DNA of 64,000 bases from Bacteroidota bacterium (GTDB lineage Bacteria > Bacteroidota > Bacteroidia > Chitinophagales > Chitinophagaceae), in NCBI GenBank assembly GCA_005884665.1, contig VBAT01000011.1, positions 35,297 to 99,296 of the forward strand. Direction: 5' to 3'. The translations under genes were made by a program, and so were the position numbers. The notes under the pieces are model-generated. The model made no database searches, was not told the origin of the DNA, and saw nothing but the letters and a program-made list of their open reading frames with translations. Shown here piece after piece: positions 1 through 7,639 of the stretch; the stretch's first letter is position 1; each line of letters starts with the position of its first letter.

Positions 1-333
1 GGAGACCTTATAAAATTTTACACTGGCAAGTATCGGTGCTATATTGGTATAACGATACTGTATACCGGAGATCGAAGCTGTTCCACTGGTATAGGTCTTT
101 GATTCTTCGCGTTGGTAGAATGTCTGCCATCCGGTCTCCAATCCAAATTCAAGATTGGGCTTTTGCCTCCTGTTAAATTCTATGTTAAAGCCGCGAAAAC
201 TCGTCTGGCCAATATAATCATGCAGGTTACCCATCGGTAAAGCAATGGGGTACGACATAACAAATGCATTATGCTGTGCCGTTACTGCCTGGCTGATCAA
301 CGCAACTGAAACTGCAAATAATATTCTTTTCAT
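1..333 (-). CDS. Outer-membrane beta-barrel protein, N-terminal part
   Basis: This gene is not in the ORF track because it runs off the left edge. Reading the minus strand from the ATG at 333 gives an open frame of 111 codons to base 1. It begins MKRILFAVSVALISQAVTAQ, a clear Sec signal peptide ending at an AQ cleavage site typical of this phylum. The mature part has alternating polar and aromatic residues (for example EFGLETGWQTFYQ) like the first strands of a small outer-membrane barrel. The start lies 12 bases after the stop of the upstream DUF4136 lipoprotein gene, so the two are probably one transcript. The family cannot be named from the N-terminus alone. Confidence 0.75.
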   Translation of the reverse strand, partial: MKRILFAVSVALISQAVTAQHNAFVMSYPIALPMGNLHDYIGQTSFRGFNIEFNRRQKPNLEFGLETGWQTFYQREESKTYTSGTASISGIQYRYTNIAPILASVKFYKVS

Positions 334-345
334 GACTGGTTTGTT

Positions 346-1002
346 TTAATTGATCTTCAGATAAGGTGATTGACTAAATGCCTGGTTGATAGCGGTGCCT
401 ATTCGGGCAGTGATACTGGAGGTGCTTCCTTCTGCCAGACCATTGAAGATAGCGGTCCATTCAACCGGAACATTTCCACCACTTGGGACTATCGCAGAAC
501 GGTCAACCATTTGTACTAACACAGTTCCGGAGCGATACCCACTTACATAGTACGGGGGATAATACCCGGGATAGTACCAGCCATAGCAATAACATCCGCT
601 GGGGTACCACCAACTCCAGTACCACCAGTCATAATAGTAGTAAATGTTGGTAGTTGTCATGGCTGACGCAAGAAGAACGACATCGGGGTTACTGGTCTTG
701 CTTACCCTTGTCCAACCGTTGGCAGTCATGTTTTGGTTAACGGCGGCCAATATTGCATTAGCATAAGTTTGATCAACAAAAGTCGGCTTATGATCGCCAT
801 CGGGATCATTGAACACATCGCCTGTGATCTTGATCACACTGTCAGGTATCGCATAAGTATGCTTGGCCTTGAAATCAAAATCCTGGTTGTAATTTGTCAA
901 AACCAGGTCAAGATCTTCGGCAAACTCTGCTCCCTTTGGATAACAACTGATCAACACGAACAGCGACACACATACGACCCATTGATAAAGTTTACTACGC
1001 AT
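346..1002 (-). CDS. DUF4136 family lipoprotein
   Basis: A 218-residue exported lipoprotein: the N-terminal hydrophobic segment ends in the lipobox LISC (Cys about residue 20). The body follows the DUF4136 pattern: an early DFKAKHTYAI strand, a helix ILAAVNQNMTANGW, then a PDVVLLASA strand. A Tyr/Trp/Gly/Pro-rich insertion around residues 115-155 (YYYYDWWYWSWWYPSG) is typical of Bacteroidota members. The family's function is unknown; it is expected on the periplasmic or outer-membrane face. It sits directly upstream of the partial beta-barrel gene on the same strand. A second DUF4136 gene lies at 3418, so this locus carries at least two paralogues. Confidence 0.85.
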   Translation of the reverse strand: MRSKLYQWVVCVSLFVLISCYPKGAEFAEDLDLVLTNYNQDFDFKAKHTYAIPDSVIKITGDVFNDPDGDHKPTFVDQTYANAILAAVNQNMTANGWTRVSKTSNPDVVLLASAMTTTNIYYYYDWWYWSWWYPSGCYCYGWYYPGYYPPYYVSGYRSGTVLVQMVDRSAIVPSGGNVPVEWTAIFNGLAEGSTSSITARIGTAINQAFSQSPYLKIN

Positions 1003-1257
1003 AAACAGAAATTTTTAATACTAACATTTAATTTTTTTTAAAAGAACGGAACGGATCGGCACTAGTTAAGTTTACCTATTGAAGTTACATCTCATCAAAT
1101 GAGTCCTCCAATCTTTGACTTCGTTATCAGCCAATATTTATAAAACTTGGCATTAGTTGCTTTTTTGTTATGTAGTTGTCATGTATTAATGCAGCGTTTC
1201 ATAAACATGCAGTCCTGCATTCGGTAAACGAAAGAATTCATCGAGGAAAACCACTTA

Positions 1258-2286
1258 TTAAAACTTATAGGATAAACTCACAGCTAACCCAAAGTCAAAA
1301 TTGCTGTTTCCCTGCGGTGGCTGGCTGTCGAAATTCGCATAAGGACTAAAAGTGAAATAAAAATAACGGATAAGTTGCCAGGAAAAACTGGTATTACTAT
1401 CATAGCGAACACGGCCCGTTTGCGTAAGTCCATAAAAAAGTGATTGGGTAGAATTGATCTGGATGTCCGGATGCCGGTATCTGAAAAAATCAAACTTGAT
1501 GATCAAAGGTATCTCGAGAAGCAGGCCGCTATTGGTACCAGAAGTGCTTTTCTCATTATTAAATACGAGACCGCTTAGCGCTAGCAGTTGCCAGTCTTTC
1601 TTCACAAACACCTTATTACCTCCTCCGACCATCTCCTGGATCCTTGAAGCGATAGACAGCTCGAGGTTTCTCTGGTAGCTTATGCTGGTGGCAACAAACC
1701 AGGCCTTCTTAAATGTATAGGCAACAAATAAACCTGCGTCCTCACGGTCTCTCGACAGCTTAGAAGAATCGATTGACTCAATGGCCGAGGCGGCCAGTTG
1801 GTATTCGAATAATTTCGTGACATATTTCACGTTTGAACTCAGGGTAATCTGTCCAAGATCGCTTGATTTGGCATAGCTGAAGCCGGCCGAAAGATTTCCA
1901 TGGAGCTGTTTGAAGAATTCTTTTTCTAAAGAAATGATCAGGTTGATATCTACTATTGGAGTACGAACCGTATCTCCATGGTCTAAAACGATATCTACCC
2001 ACCCATCCCTTCCTGATTCCTTGATCACCCCATAGTATTTTTCTTTCGTTTTCATTTCAATTTTAAACCGGCGATAGGTCTTTATCCTTTTAATCCTGTA
2101 TAATTTTACCTTCATCATTTTAAAAACGATTTCGTCGATGGTAATTTCACCCATTTGTCCATCCCGCACTTCGCCAATCAGGACCTGCCCGGTAGTTAAA
2201 AAGATTGAATCCCGTTCTTGTGCAAGGATTTTTGTGCACGGATTTATAAAAATCATCGCTAGAATTGCGGCCAATCGCCAAAACAT
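1258..2286 (-). CDS. DUF481 (YdiY-like) outer-membrane protein
   Basis: A 342-residue protein with a signal peptide (MFWRLAAILAMIFINPCTKILAQ). Residues about 25-115 form a small N-terminal beta domain (SIFLTTGQVLIGEVRDGQMG), followed by a DUF481-type C-terminal barrel ending in the phenylalanine-terminated strand AVSLSYKF expected for outer-membrane insertion. DUF481 proteins are small porin-like barrels of unclear substrate; the E. coli member is YdiY. The same two-part organisation appears in the gene at 23704-24768, so the two are paralogues. It is divergent from the ECF sigma gene, with about 290 bases between them. Confidence 0.75.
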   Translation of the reverse strand: MFWRLAAILAMIFINPCTKILAQERDSIFLTTGQVLIGEVRDGQMGEITIDEIVFKMMKVKLYRIKRIKTYRRFKIEMKTKEKYYGVIKESGRDGWVDIVLDHGDTVRTPIVDINLIISLEKEFFKQLHGNLSAGFSYAKSSDLGQITLSSNVKYVTKLFEYQLAASAIESIDSSKLSRDREDAGLFVAYTFKKAWFVATSISYQRNLELSIASRIQEMVGGGNKVFVKKDWQLLALSGLVFNNEKSTSGTNSGLLLEIPLIIKFDFFRYRHPDIQINSTQSLFYGLTQTGRVRYDSNTSFSWQLIRYFYFTFSPYANFDSQPPQGNSNFDFGLAVSLSYKF

Positions 2287-2575
2287 ATCTATAAAGTTTG
2301 ATAATTTCCTGCCCTATTGGGCTGTATTATAGTAAAGACACGGCAGAACACCTGCATCTTGCACAGTTAACCAAAATAAGTCGCACATCTCTTTTAAACT
2401 GGCAAACTTGCGAACCACCCGCTAAAAAATTGAGGTATCTTAACTCTACGAATTGAGATACTTCTATTACTCATCTCTTTCTTTCACTTGCTGTTTCCCT
2501 CTATGGTTTACGTTGGCTACTGCTGCTAACTAAATTTTTTAGATCTATTTTATTTACTGAATCAAAAATTACTGT

Positions 2576-3193
2576 ATGGAAACAATCAGACAAAACAACG
2601 ACCCCATTACTGACCAGCTGATGCTGGAAAGGATTCGCGAAAACGATGACCATGCGTTTGACATGTTGTACAAAAAGTACTGGAAACCGCTTTTACATTT
2701 CGCGGCTTACTATATTAATGACAGGGACACTTGCGAAGAGATCACGCAGGAGTTATTCATACAACTCCACAACCGCCGACATACTTTACGGATCAATGCC
2801 TCTGTCGCTTCTTACCTGCATACCGCGTTGCGCAACAAGATATTCAACTATATCCGTGACCAGGCAGTTTATAAGAAACATATAAACATCGCTGCCCATA
2901 AATCTACCGGCTCACAGAACAACGTAGATCAGTTTATTTCCATGAAAGAACTCCAGGAAGAGATCTCGGTTTCTTTGAAATGCATGCCATTAAAATGCAA
3001 AGAAGTTTACCTGTTGCATGACCGCGATGATTTTACCGTAAAAAAAATTTCACAAATGTTAAGCCGGCCGGTAGATACCGTGGAGAAGCAACTTCGCCGG
3101 GCGAAAACTCATTTAAGAAATAGTTTGTTATCCTCTAATGAGTATGCAGCAAAGAACAAAATGCAAACTCTTTCCGGTCCTGTTTGCAGATAG
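2576..3193 (+). CDS. RNA polymerase sigma factor, ECF (FecI-like) type
   Basis: A 205-residue sigma-70 factor of the ECF class. Region 2 (about residues 25-90) contains DHAFDMLYKKYWKPLLHFA and the DTCEEITQELFIQLHN motif. Region 4 (about 125-180) contains LKCMPLKCKEVYLLHDRDD and the helix-turn-helix VKKISQMLSRPVDTVEKQLRRAKTHLR. It most resembles the Bacteroidota family that usually travels with a FecR anti-sigma factor and a SusC/TonB receptor. Here neither neighbour is present: downstream is a terminator and then a DUF4136 lipoprotein. Its target genes cannot be deduced, though nearby envelope genes are plausible. Confidence 0.9.
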   Translation: METIRQNNDPITDQLMLERIRENDDHAFDMLYKKYWKPLLHFAAYYINDRDTCEEITQELFIQLHNRRHTLRINASVASYLHTALRNKIFNYIRDQAVYKKHINIAAHKSTGSQNNVDQFISMKELQEEISVSLKCMPLKCKEVYLLHDRDDFTVKKISQMLSRPVDTVEKQLRRAKTHLRNSLLSSNEYAAKNKMQTLSGPVCR

Positions 3194-3221
3194 AGATACT
3201 CAAAAGTATCTCTCTTTTTTT
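3193..3221 (+). terminator. Rho-independent terminator after the sigma gene
   Basis: A perfect 8 bp stem, GAGATACT / AGTATCTC, with a CAAA loop is followed by TCTTTTTTT. The first stem base is the last base of the sigma gene's TAG stop. A second small palindrome, GAGATATCTC, follows at about 3224-3233. Confidence 0.85.
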
Positions 3222-3417
3222 GTTGAGATATCTCTGAAAATCAACGCTGGCGGATTGTTATATTCTGAAGTGTCCTTACTGTGGGTGCAACCATAAATAA
3301 ATATTGTTTACCTGCTCCTGGTGCTTCGTTCACACTCCATCCTGGCTCCCCGGTAGCTCAACAGCTTTTGTTTAGCAACCAAATTTTAGTAAAGCGGCAA
3401 AATACTATATAATATAT

Positions 3418-3990
3418 ATGAAAGCATATTTATCTTTTAATCGCCTTTTACCTCTTGCTATAATAATCATAGCAATGTCCTGTGGTCCTTCATTGAAAGT
3501 AAATACGGACTATGACAAGAGTGTAAATTTTACCAGCTACAAAACGTTTTCCCTTTACAAAGCTGATGAGATCCATGATGCGATCAGTGAGCTCAATAAA
3601 GACCGTATAGCTAATGCCATACGGGCCGAGATGATAAAGAGGGGCTTCCAGGAAAATACCACTTCGCCGGATCTGCTGGTTAACCCGGTAGCCATTTTCA
3701 AAGACCGGACGTCCGTAAGCTCCACAACCAATTATTATGGCTATGGTGGCATGTATCGTCCTTATTATGGTGGAGGAGGTATGGTCAGCGGCACCACCAG
3801 TTATGATGTCCAGCACTACAAAGACGGTTCGCTGATCATAGATGTCCTGGATGCAAGTACAAAGAAGCTCATATGGCAGGGAGTTGGCAACAAAGAGATC
3901 GATGGCCCGGTTAAAGATCCCGATACCAATATCCCGAAAGCCGTAGCGGCTATCATGGCGGACTTTCCGCCGGGTAGCAAGAAAAAATAA
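3418..3990 (+). CDS. DUF4136 family lipoprotein
   Basis: A 190-residue lipoprotein with lipobox AMSC near residue 22. The DUF4136 signature is clear: VNTDYDKSVNFTSYKTFSL, then a helix RIANAIRAEMIKRGF, then SPDLLVNPVAIF, a Gly/Tyr-rich loop (YYGYGGMYRPYYGGGG), and the strand SLIIDVLDASTKKLIWQG. Its function is unknown; it should be anchored in the periplasmic envelope. It is a paralogue of the gene at 346. The orphan transposase-like gene starts about 30 bases downstream. Confidence 0.88.
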   Translation: MKAYLSFNRLLPLAIIIIAMSCGPSLKVNTDYDKSVNFTSYKTFSLYKADEIHDAISELNKDRIANAIRAEMIKRGFQENTTSPDLLVNPVAIFKDRTSVSSTTNYYGYGGMYRPYYGGGGMVSGTTSYDVQHYKDGSLIIDVLDASTKKLIWQGVGNKEIDGPVKDPDTNIPKAVAAIMADFPPGSKKK

Positions 3991-4021
3991 AGTTCACGTA
4001 GCCATTTCCATTATACAACTC

Positions 4022-4342
4022 ATGCATATTGCAATGACTAGAAGAAGGTTCAGTGATGAGCAGAAACTGGAGATACTTCAAGAGGCGGAAAAGATAGGAG
4101 TTACCGCCGTGTTGCGTCTTCACAGTCTCTCTTATAGCGTATTTGCAAAATGGAGAGAGAAATTCAGGAATCCAGGTACCACCAAACAGGAAGCAGCCCT
4201 CTCGAATAAAGCCAGGTCTGAGTTGAAACAATTCATAGAAGAAAATGCCCGGTTGAAAAAAATTATTGCTGACCAGGCCCTGGAGCTCGAACGAAAGGAC
4301 GAAGAACTGAAGAAGAGCATTTCATTATATGGAAAACGATAA
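4022..4342 (+). CDS. IS3-family OrfA-like protein (orphan)
   Basis: A 106-residue protein that looks like the DNA-binding OrfA of IS3-type elements: an N-terminal helix-turn-helix (RRRFSDEQKLEILQEAEKIG ... YSVFAKWREKF) followed by a leucine-zipper-like helix (about residues 68-100, ENARLKKIIADQALELERKD). ATG codons at 4022 and 4034 are both possible; the second matches the usual MTRRRF-type start. No OrfB integrase, no terminal inverted repeats and no frameshift signal are visible, and the next gene begins 43 bases on. It is either a remnant or a domesticated regulator. Confidence 0.7.
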   Translation: MHIAMTRRRFSDEQKLEILQEAEKIGVTAVLRLHSLSYSVFAKWREKFRNPGTTKQEAALSNKARSELKQFIEENARLKKIIADQALELERKDEELKKSISLYGKR

Positions 4343-4384
4343 CCATTATAAATATTATTTAATTCACCAATTAAACTCCTTAAC

Positions 4385-4930
4385 ATGAAAAGGTATTCCC
4401 TACTGCCGGTTTTTATTTTGTTTTTTGTTCTATTGCGGGCTCAGGATAAAACCATCACCGGTACCAAACAGATATCTAAAAGCATGACGCCGCAACAGGT
4501 AATTGATTCATTGCATAAACATTTTCCTGACGCGAAATCCATACAATATTATAAGCCACCCGCCGATGCAGTACAAAGAGGCTGGAATATTACCGAACAG
4601 GACAACCTTGACGCGGGAGCGGAAATAGATTACTATACGATCAGCTTCAACAGGCAGGGACTCAAATACTATGGCCTTTACGAAAAAGATGGAACCCTGG
4701 TGAAAGCCAAGATCGAACAAAATGTAGAGAACCTTCCTGACACGATAAAGCATTCCTTAATGAATCTTTCAAAACAATATCCTGGCTATAAGGTTGTTTC
4801 CAAAAAGTATTATAAAAACCAGAATTATACTAAAAGCGAGGAATATTTTGAAGTAGTGGCGCAGAATGGCAATGCTAAAAAGACCTTATACTATAACAAT
4901 GAAGGAGCATTAGTAAAAGTCAAAGACTAA
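4385..4930 (+). CDS. PepSY-like (DUF2874-type) periplasmic protein
   Basis: A 181-residue protein with signal peptide MKRYSLLPVFILFFVLLRAQ. Two similar halves resemble the PepSY-like fold: first a helix VIDSLHKHFPDAKSIQYY plus strands, then a second helix LMNLSKQYPGYKVVSKKYY with strands EYFEVVAQNGNAKKTLYYN. Proteins of this type in Bacteroidota are small secreted or periplasmic proteins of unknown function. It lies 12 bases before the next small membrane gene, suggesting co-transcription. The family assignment rests on pattern recognition of the repeat, not on a search. Confidence 0.65.
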   Translation: MKRYSLLPVFILFFVLLRAQDKTITGTKQISKSMTPQQVIDSLHKHFPDAKSIQYYKPPADAVQRGWNITEQDNLDAGAEIDYYTISFNRQGLKYYGLYEKDGTLVKAKIEQNVENLPDTIKHSLMNLSKQYPGYKVVSKKYYKNQNYTKSEEYFEVVAQNGNAKKTLYYNNEGALVKVKD

Positions 4931-4942
4931 ACTTGATTCCCC

Positions 4943-5230
4943 GTGAAGGCCATAATAAAAATAACAGGAAAGGAACCGGCATACCGGTTTACTGGAGCTC
5001 TATCGCTCATATTCCTTTCAACTTTCCTGTTATTTTTTCAAAACAATATTATCATAAAGGATCCAAATAACTCTTTGAGCCCTCCCACCCTGCCGGGCAT
5101 ATACATGCTCGTTTTCCATTTTTCTTATTTCCTGGTAATCGCCGCGTCTCTACAATCCACACGCCTGGCATTAATATCTGAGCAAAAGGGTGGCATACGG
5201 TCACGTTCCAGGATTACTAAAAACCGATGA
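4943..5230 (+). CDS. Small two-TM membrane protein, unknown
   Basis: A 95-residue ORF with a GTG start 12 bases after the preceding stop. It has two hydrophobic segments (GALSLIFLSTFLLFFQ and GIYMLVFHFSYFLVIAA), separated by a short polar loop with PNNSLSPPTLPG, and a basic C-terminus. I do not recognise a family. Tight spacing between a secreted PepSY-like protein and an OmpA lipoprotein suggests a membrane role in the same operon. Confidence 0.5.
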   Translation: MKAIIKITGKEPAYRFTGALSLIFLSTFLLFFQNNIIIKDPNNSLSPPTLPGIYMLVFHFSYFLVIAASLQSTRLALISEQKGGIRSRSRITKNR

Positions 5231-5264
5231 GTTAACAAATATCATTCATCTAAAATCAACAACT

Positions 5265-6047
5265 ATGTTAAGCAAATCAATGGCCTTTTATTCACTTCTC
5301 TTAGTTTCAGCTGTAGTACTATGTTCCTGTGGTACCAACAAAAAGCTGGAGGCCAGCCGTACCGAGGTAGCCCAGTTACAGACCGAGAATAGCCAGCTTA
5401 AGCAAAAGGTCCAAACCATGCAAAATGAAACGAACCAGCTCAAAGCAAATAACCAGGCAATGACTAATGAACATAATAAGTTAGCGGCGGACTACAGCAG
5501 CTATAAAACAAGTTGTGAAAAGACAAAGGAAGAATACGAAGAACTGAATGCTGCAATGATGTCTATGGCTGACGAAGCAGGAAGGCTCCAGGAAAGGCTC
5601 GATTCTGCAATGCAAGACTTTGAAAGCCGCGGCGTCGAAGTGTATGCCAAGGATCACCTGATCTATGTAAGTATGGAAGATAAACTCCTTTACAAAAGCG
5701 GAAGTTCATCACTAGGCACCGAAGGAAAAAAAGTATTGGGTACCCTGGCCTCTGTATTGAATGATTATCCGAAGCTGAAAGTAGTTGTTGTCGGCAATAC
5801 CGATACCATGCATGTAAAGGGAGTTGCGGACAATTGGTCATTGAGTACCGAAAGAGCGAATGGAGTTGTGCGTATACTCAGCAAAGATTACAACGTAGAT
5901 CCAGGACGTCTTACAGCAGCCGGAAAAGGAAAGTTCAGCCCTATTGCCAATAATTCAACCGAAGCCGGTAGAGCAAAGAACCGGAGAACTGATATCGTTC
6001 TGAATCCCGATTGGGACAGGCTTTGGGAAAGTGTGCAAAAGGAATAA
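5265..6047 (+). CDS. OmpA-family lipoprotein with coiled coil
   Basis: The ORF track starts at 5190, but the ATG at 5265 gives the proper signal peptide MLSKSMAFYSLLLVSAVVL with lipobox LCSC (Cys22), so I use it; length 260. Residues about 28-120 are a coiled coil (QLQTENSQLKQKVQTMQNE). The C-terminal domain, about 135-255, is OmpA-like and should bind peptidoglycan: VVVVGNTDTMHV, WSLSTERANGVVRIL and the end motif AKNRRTDIVL. The usual GHTD is GNTD here. The predicted role is to link the outer membrane to the cell wall. Its stop overlaps the longest possible start of the next gene. Confidence 0.9.
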   Translation: MLSKSMAFYSLLLVSAVVLCSCGTNKKLEASRTEVAQLQTENSQLKQKVQTMQNETNQLKANNQAMTNEHNKLAADYSSYKTSCEKTKEEYEELNAAMMSMADEAGRLQERLDSAMQDFESRGVEVYAKDHLIYVSMEDKLLYKSGSSSLGTEGKKVLGTLASVLNDYPKLKVVVVGNTDTMHVKGVADNWSLSTERANGVVRILSKDYNVDPGRLTAAGKGKFSPIANNSTEAGRAKNRRTDIVLNPDWDRLWESVQKE

Positions 6048-6078
6048 GTCAACCGGTCGTCATCAAAATGATCAACCT

Positions 6079-7071
6079 GTGGTGAGAACCATTTTTTATC
6101 ATATATCGGTTTGCCTGGTGGTGTTTGTCGGCGGTTGCGACAGTAGCGGCCGGGATACAATACACTCCTTACCCTTTAATGATCCCCTCTCCTCCTGGAA
6201 TGAAGGGTCTCTGAAGAGGGCCGTTATAAGTTATGTAAGGAAAGTAACAGATAGCAGTTCCAAAGATTTTATTCCCGTTAATGACCGGATCGCCGCATTT
6301 GATAATGACGGCACTTTATGGGCGGAAAGACCTTATGTGCAGGAGTTATTTGCTTTTTACCGTGTAAAGAAAATGGTTGCGCAGGACCCATCCCTGGCTG
6401 TTAAGCAACCCTTCAAAGCAGTCATAGAAAATGATAAAAATTACTTCAGTAACGGTGGTGAGAATGCCGCCCTCCAATTGATCGCTGCAACACATACAGG
6501 GATGCCGGAAGACGAGTTTGAATTAGCCGTAAAAGATTTTTTCTCAACAGTAACATATCCGGGCCGCAATGTTTCCGTGGCCCGGATTATTTATCAGCCA
6601 CAGATCGAACTGCTGAATTATTTACGTGCCAATGGCTTCAAAATATTTATATGTACAGGGGGCACTATCGAATTTGTTAGAGGTATCTCTGAACAACTGT
6701 ATGGCGTTCCCAAATACCAGGTGATCGGTACCACCTTTAAGTATTCATACTCTGCAAGCAACCGAATGATCATTCGCGAGCCTTTGGTTGATCATATCAA
6801 TGATAAAGAGGAAAAACCGATAGGTATCCAGATGCATATTGGTCAGCGCCCTGTTTTTGCCTGTGGTAATGAAGGCGGAGCCGGAGATATAGAAATGTTG
6901 AAATATAGCCAGGGCAGTTCCTATCCTTCCTTCCAGTTGCTGATTAATCATGATGACTCAACGCGGGAATTTTTTTACCAGGAAAAAGATAGTGCTTCAT
7001 TAAGAGCAGCGGCAAGGAATGGGTGGCATGTTGTGAGTATGAAAAACGACTGGAAGCTGGTGTTTCCGTGA
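6079..7071 (+). CDS. HAD-superfamily hydrolase, exported lipoprotein
   Basis: A haloacid-dehalogenase-type phosphohydrolase. HAD motif I is AAFDNDGTLW (nucleophile and acid/base Asp about 75 and 77), motif II is IFICTGGT, and motif IV is the acidic CGNEGGAGDIEML. I prefer a GTG start at 6079 (6082 is possible) because it gives a compact lipoprotein signal ending VFVGGC; the track's GTG at 6031 overlaps the OmpA gene. The protein should hydrolyse a phosphate ester in the periplasm; the substrate is unknown. It precedes the sulfatase gene, so phosphate and sulfate ester hydrolysis sit side by side. Confidence 0.82.
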   Translation: MVRTIFYHISVCLVVFVGGCDSSGRDTIHSLPFNDPLSSWNEGSLKRAVISYVRKVTDSSSKDFIPVNDRIAAFDNDGTLWAERPYVQELFAFYRVKKMVAQDPSLAVKQPFKAVIENDKNYFSNGGENAALQLIAATHTGMPEDEFELAVKDFFSTVTYPGRNVSVARIIYQPQIELLNYLRANGFKIFICTGGTIEFVRGISEQLYGVPKYQVIGTTFKYSYSASNRMIIREPLVDHINDKEEKPIGIQMHIGQRPVFACGNEGGAGDIEMLKYSQGSSYPSFQLLINHDDSTREFFYQEKDSASLRAAARNGWHVVSMKNDWKLVFP

Positions 7072-7185
7072 GGGGCTGAATGAGGTCATTGCGAAGACCG
7101 GAGCACTCGATCTCGCTCTGTTTCTCCGCCCTGCGAAGACGCTGGATGCTGGGATCAGAATAGTAAATGAAATTCAATTCTATAA

Positions 7186-7584
7186 ATGGACAGGCAAAGC
7201 ATCATACAGTCAACTTATTTAAAAAACCGCTACACAATCAACGATAATAGCTGTGAAGAGGAGATTTGTGAATGCGATGTTGTAAAAACAGACCGGGAAA
7301 AAACACAATTGCGCAGCATCGCGATAATTGTGTTGTTGGCTTTCGCCTGTGCGTTGAGTTTAACTATCCTGAAAATAAATGCAGCGGAAACAGGCTTGCA
7401 AACTGACAAAGCCGAAACGATAGCTTGCGGTTTGCAAAGCGACAAGCAAACAAGGAAGAAAATTTTTTCATATAACGACTATCAATCAAACAAAAACAAC
7501 AATGGAAATTGTCCACACCCGTCCGCTTATTCAGTGCTGGGGTGTTGCAACGATTCGAAACGAAAAAAGAATCAGGTCTGTTAA
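7186..7584 (+). CDS. Hypothetical Cys-rich single-TM protein
   Basis: A 132-residue ORF between the HAD lipoprotein and the arylsulfatase. It has an acidic, Cys-containing N-terminus (NSCEEEICECD), one hydrophobic segment (SIAIIVLLAFACALSLTIL) and a polar Asn/Lys-rich C-terminus with several cysteines (CPH, GCC). I recognise no family, and the composition of the tail (repeated GLQ-TDK/SDK, Asn runs) is not typical of a folded domain. It could be a real small membrane protein or chance. Strand and position fit the surrounding run of plus-strand genes. Confidence 0.35.
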   Translation: MDRQSIIQSTYLKNRYTINDNSCEEEICECDVVKTDREKTQLRSIAIIVLLAFACALSLTILKINAAETGLQTDKAETIACGLQSDKQTRKKIFSYNDYQSNKNNNGNCPHPSAYSVLGCCNDSKRKKNQVC

Positions 7585-7639
7585 ACCTTATTAGTATTTA
7601 AGCCAGTAAACAAATTTGATAACTATTAAAACTGAAAAA

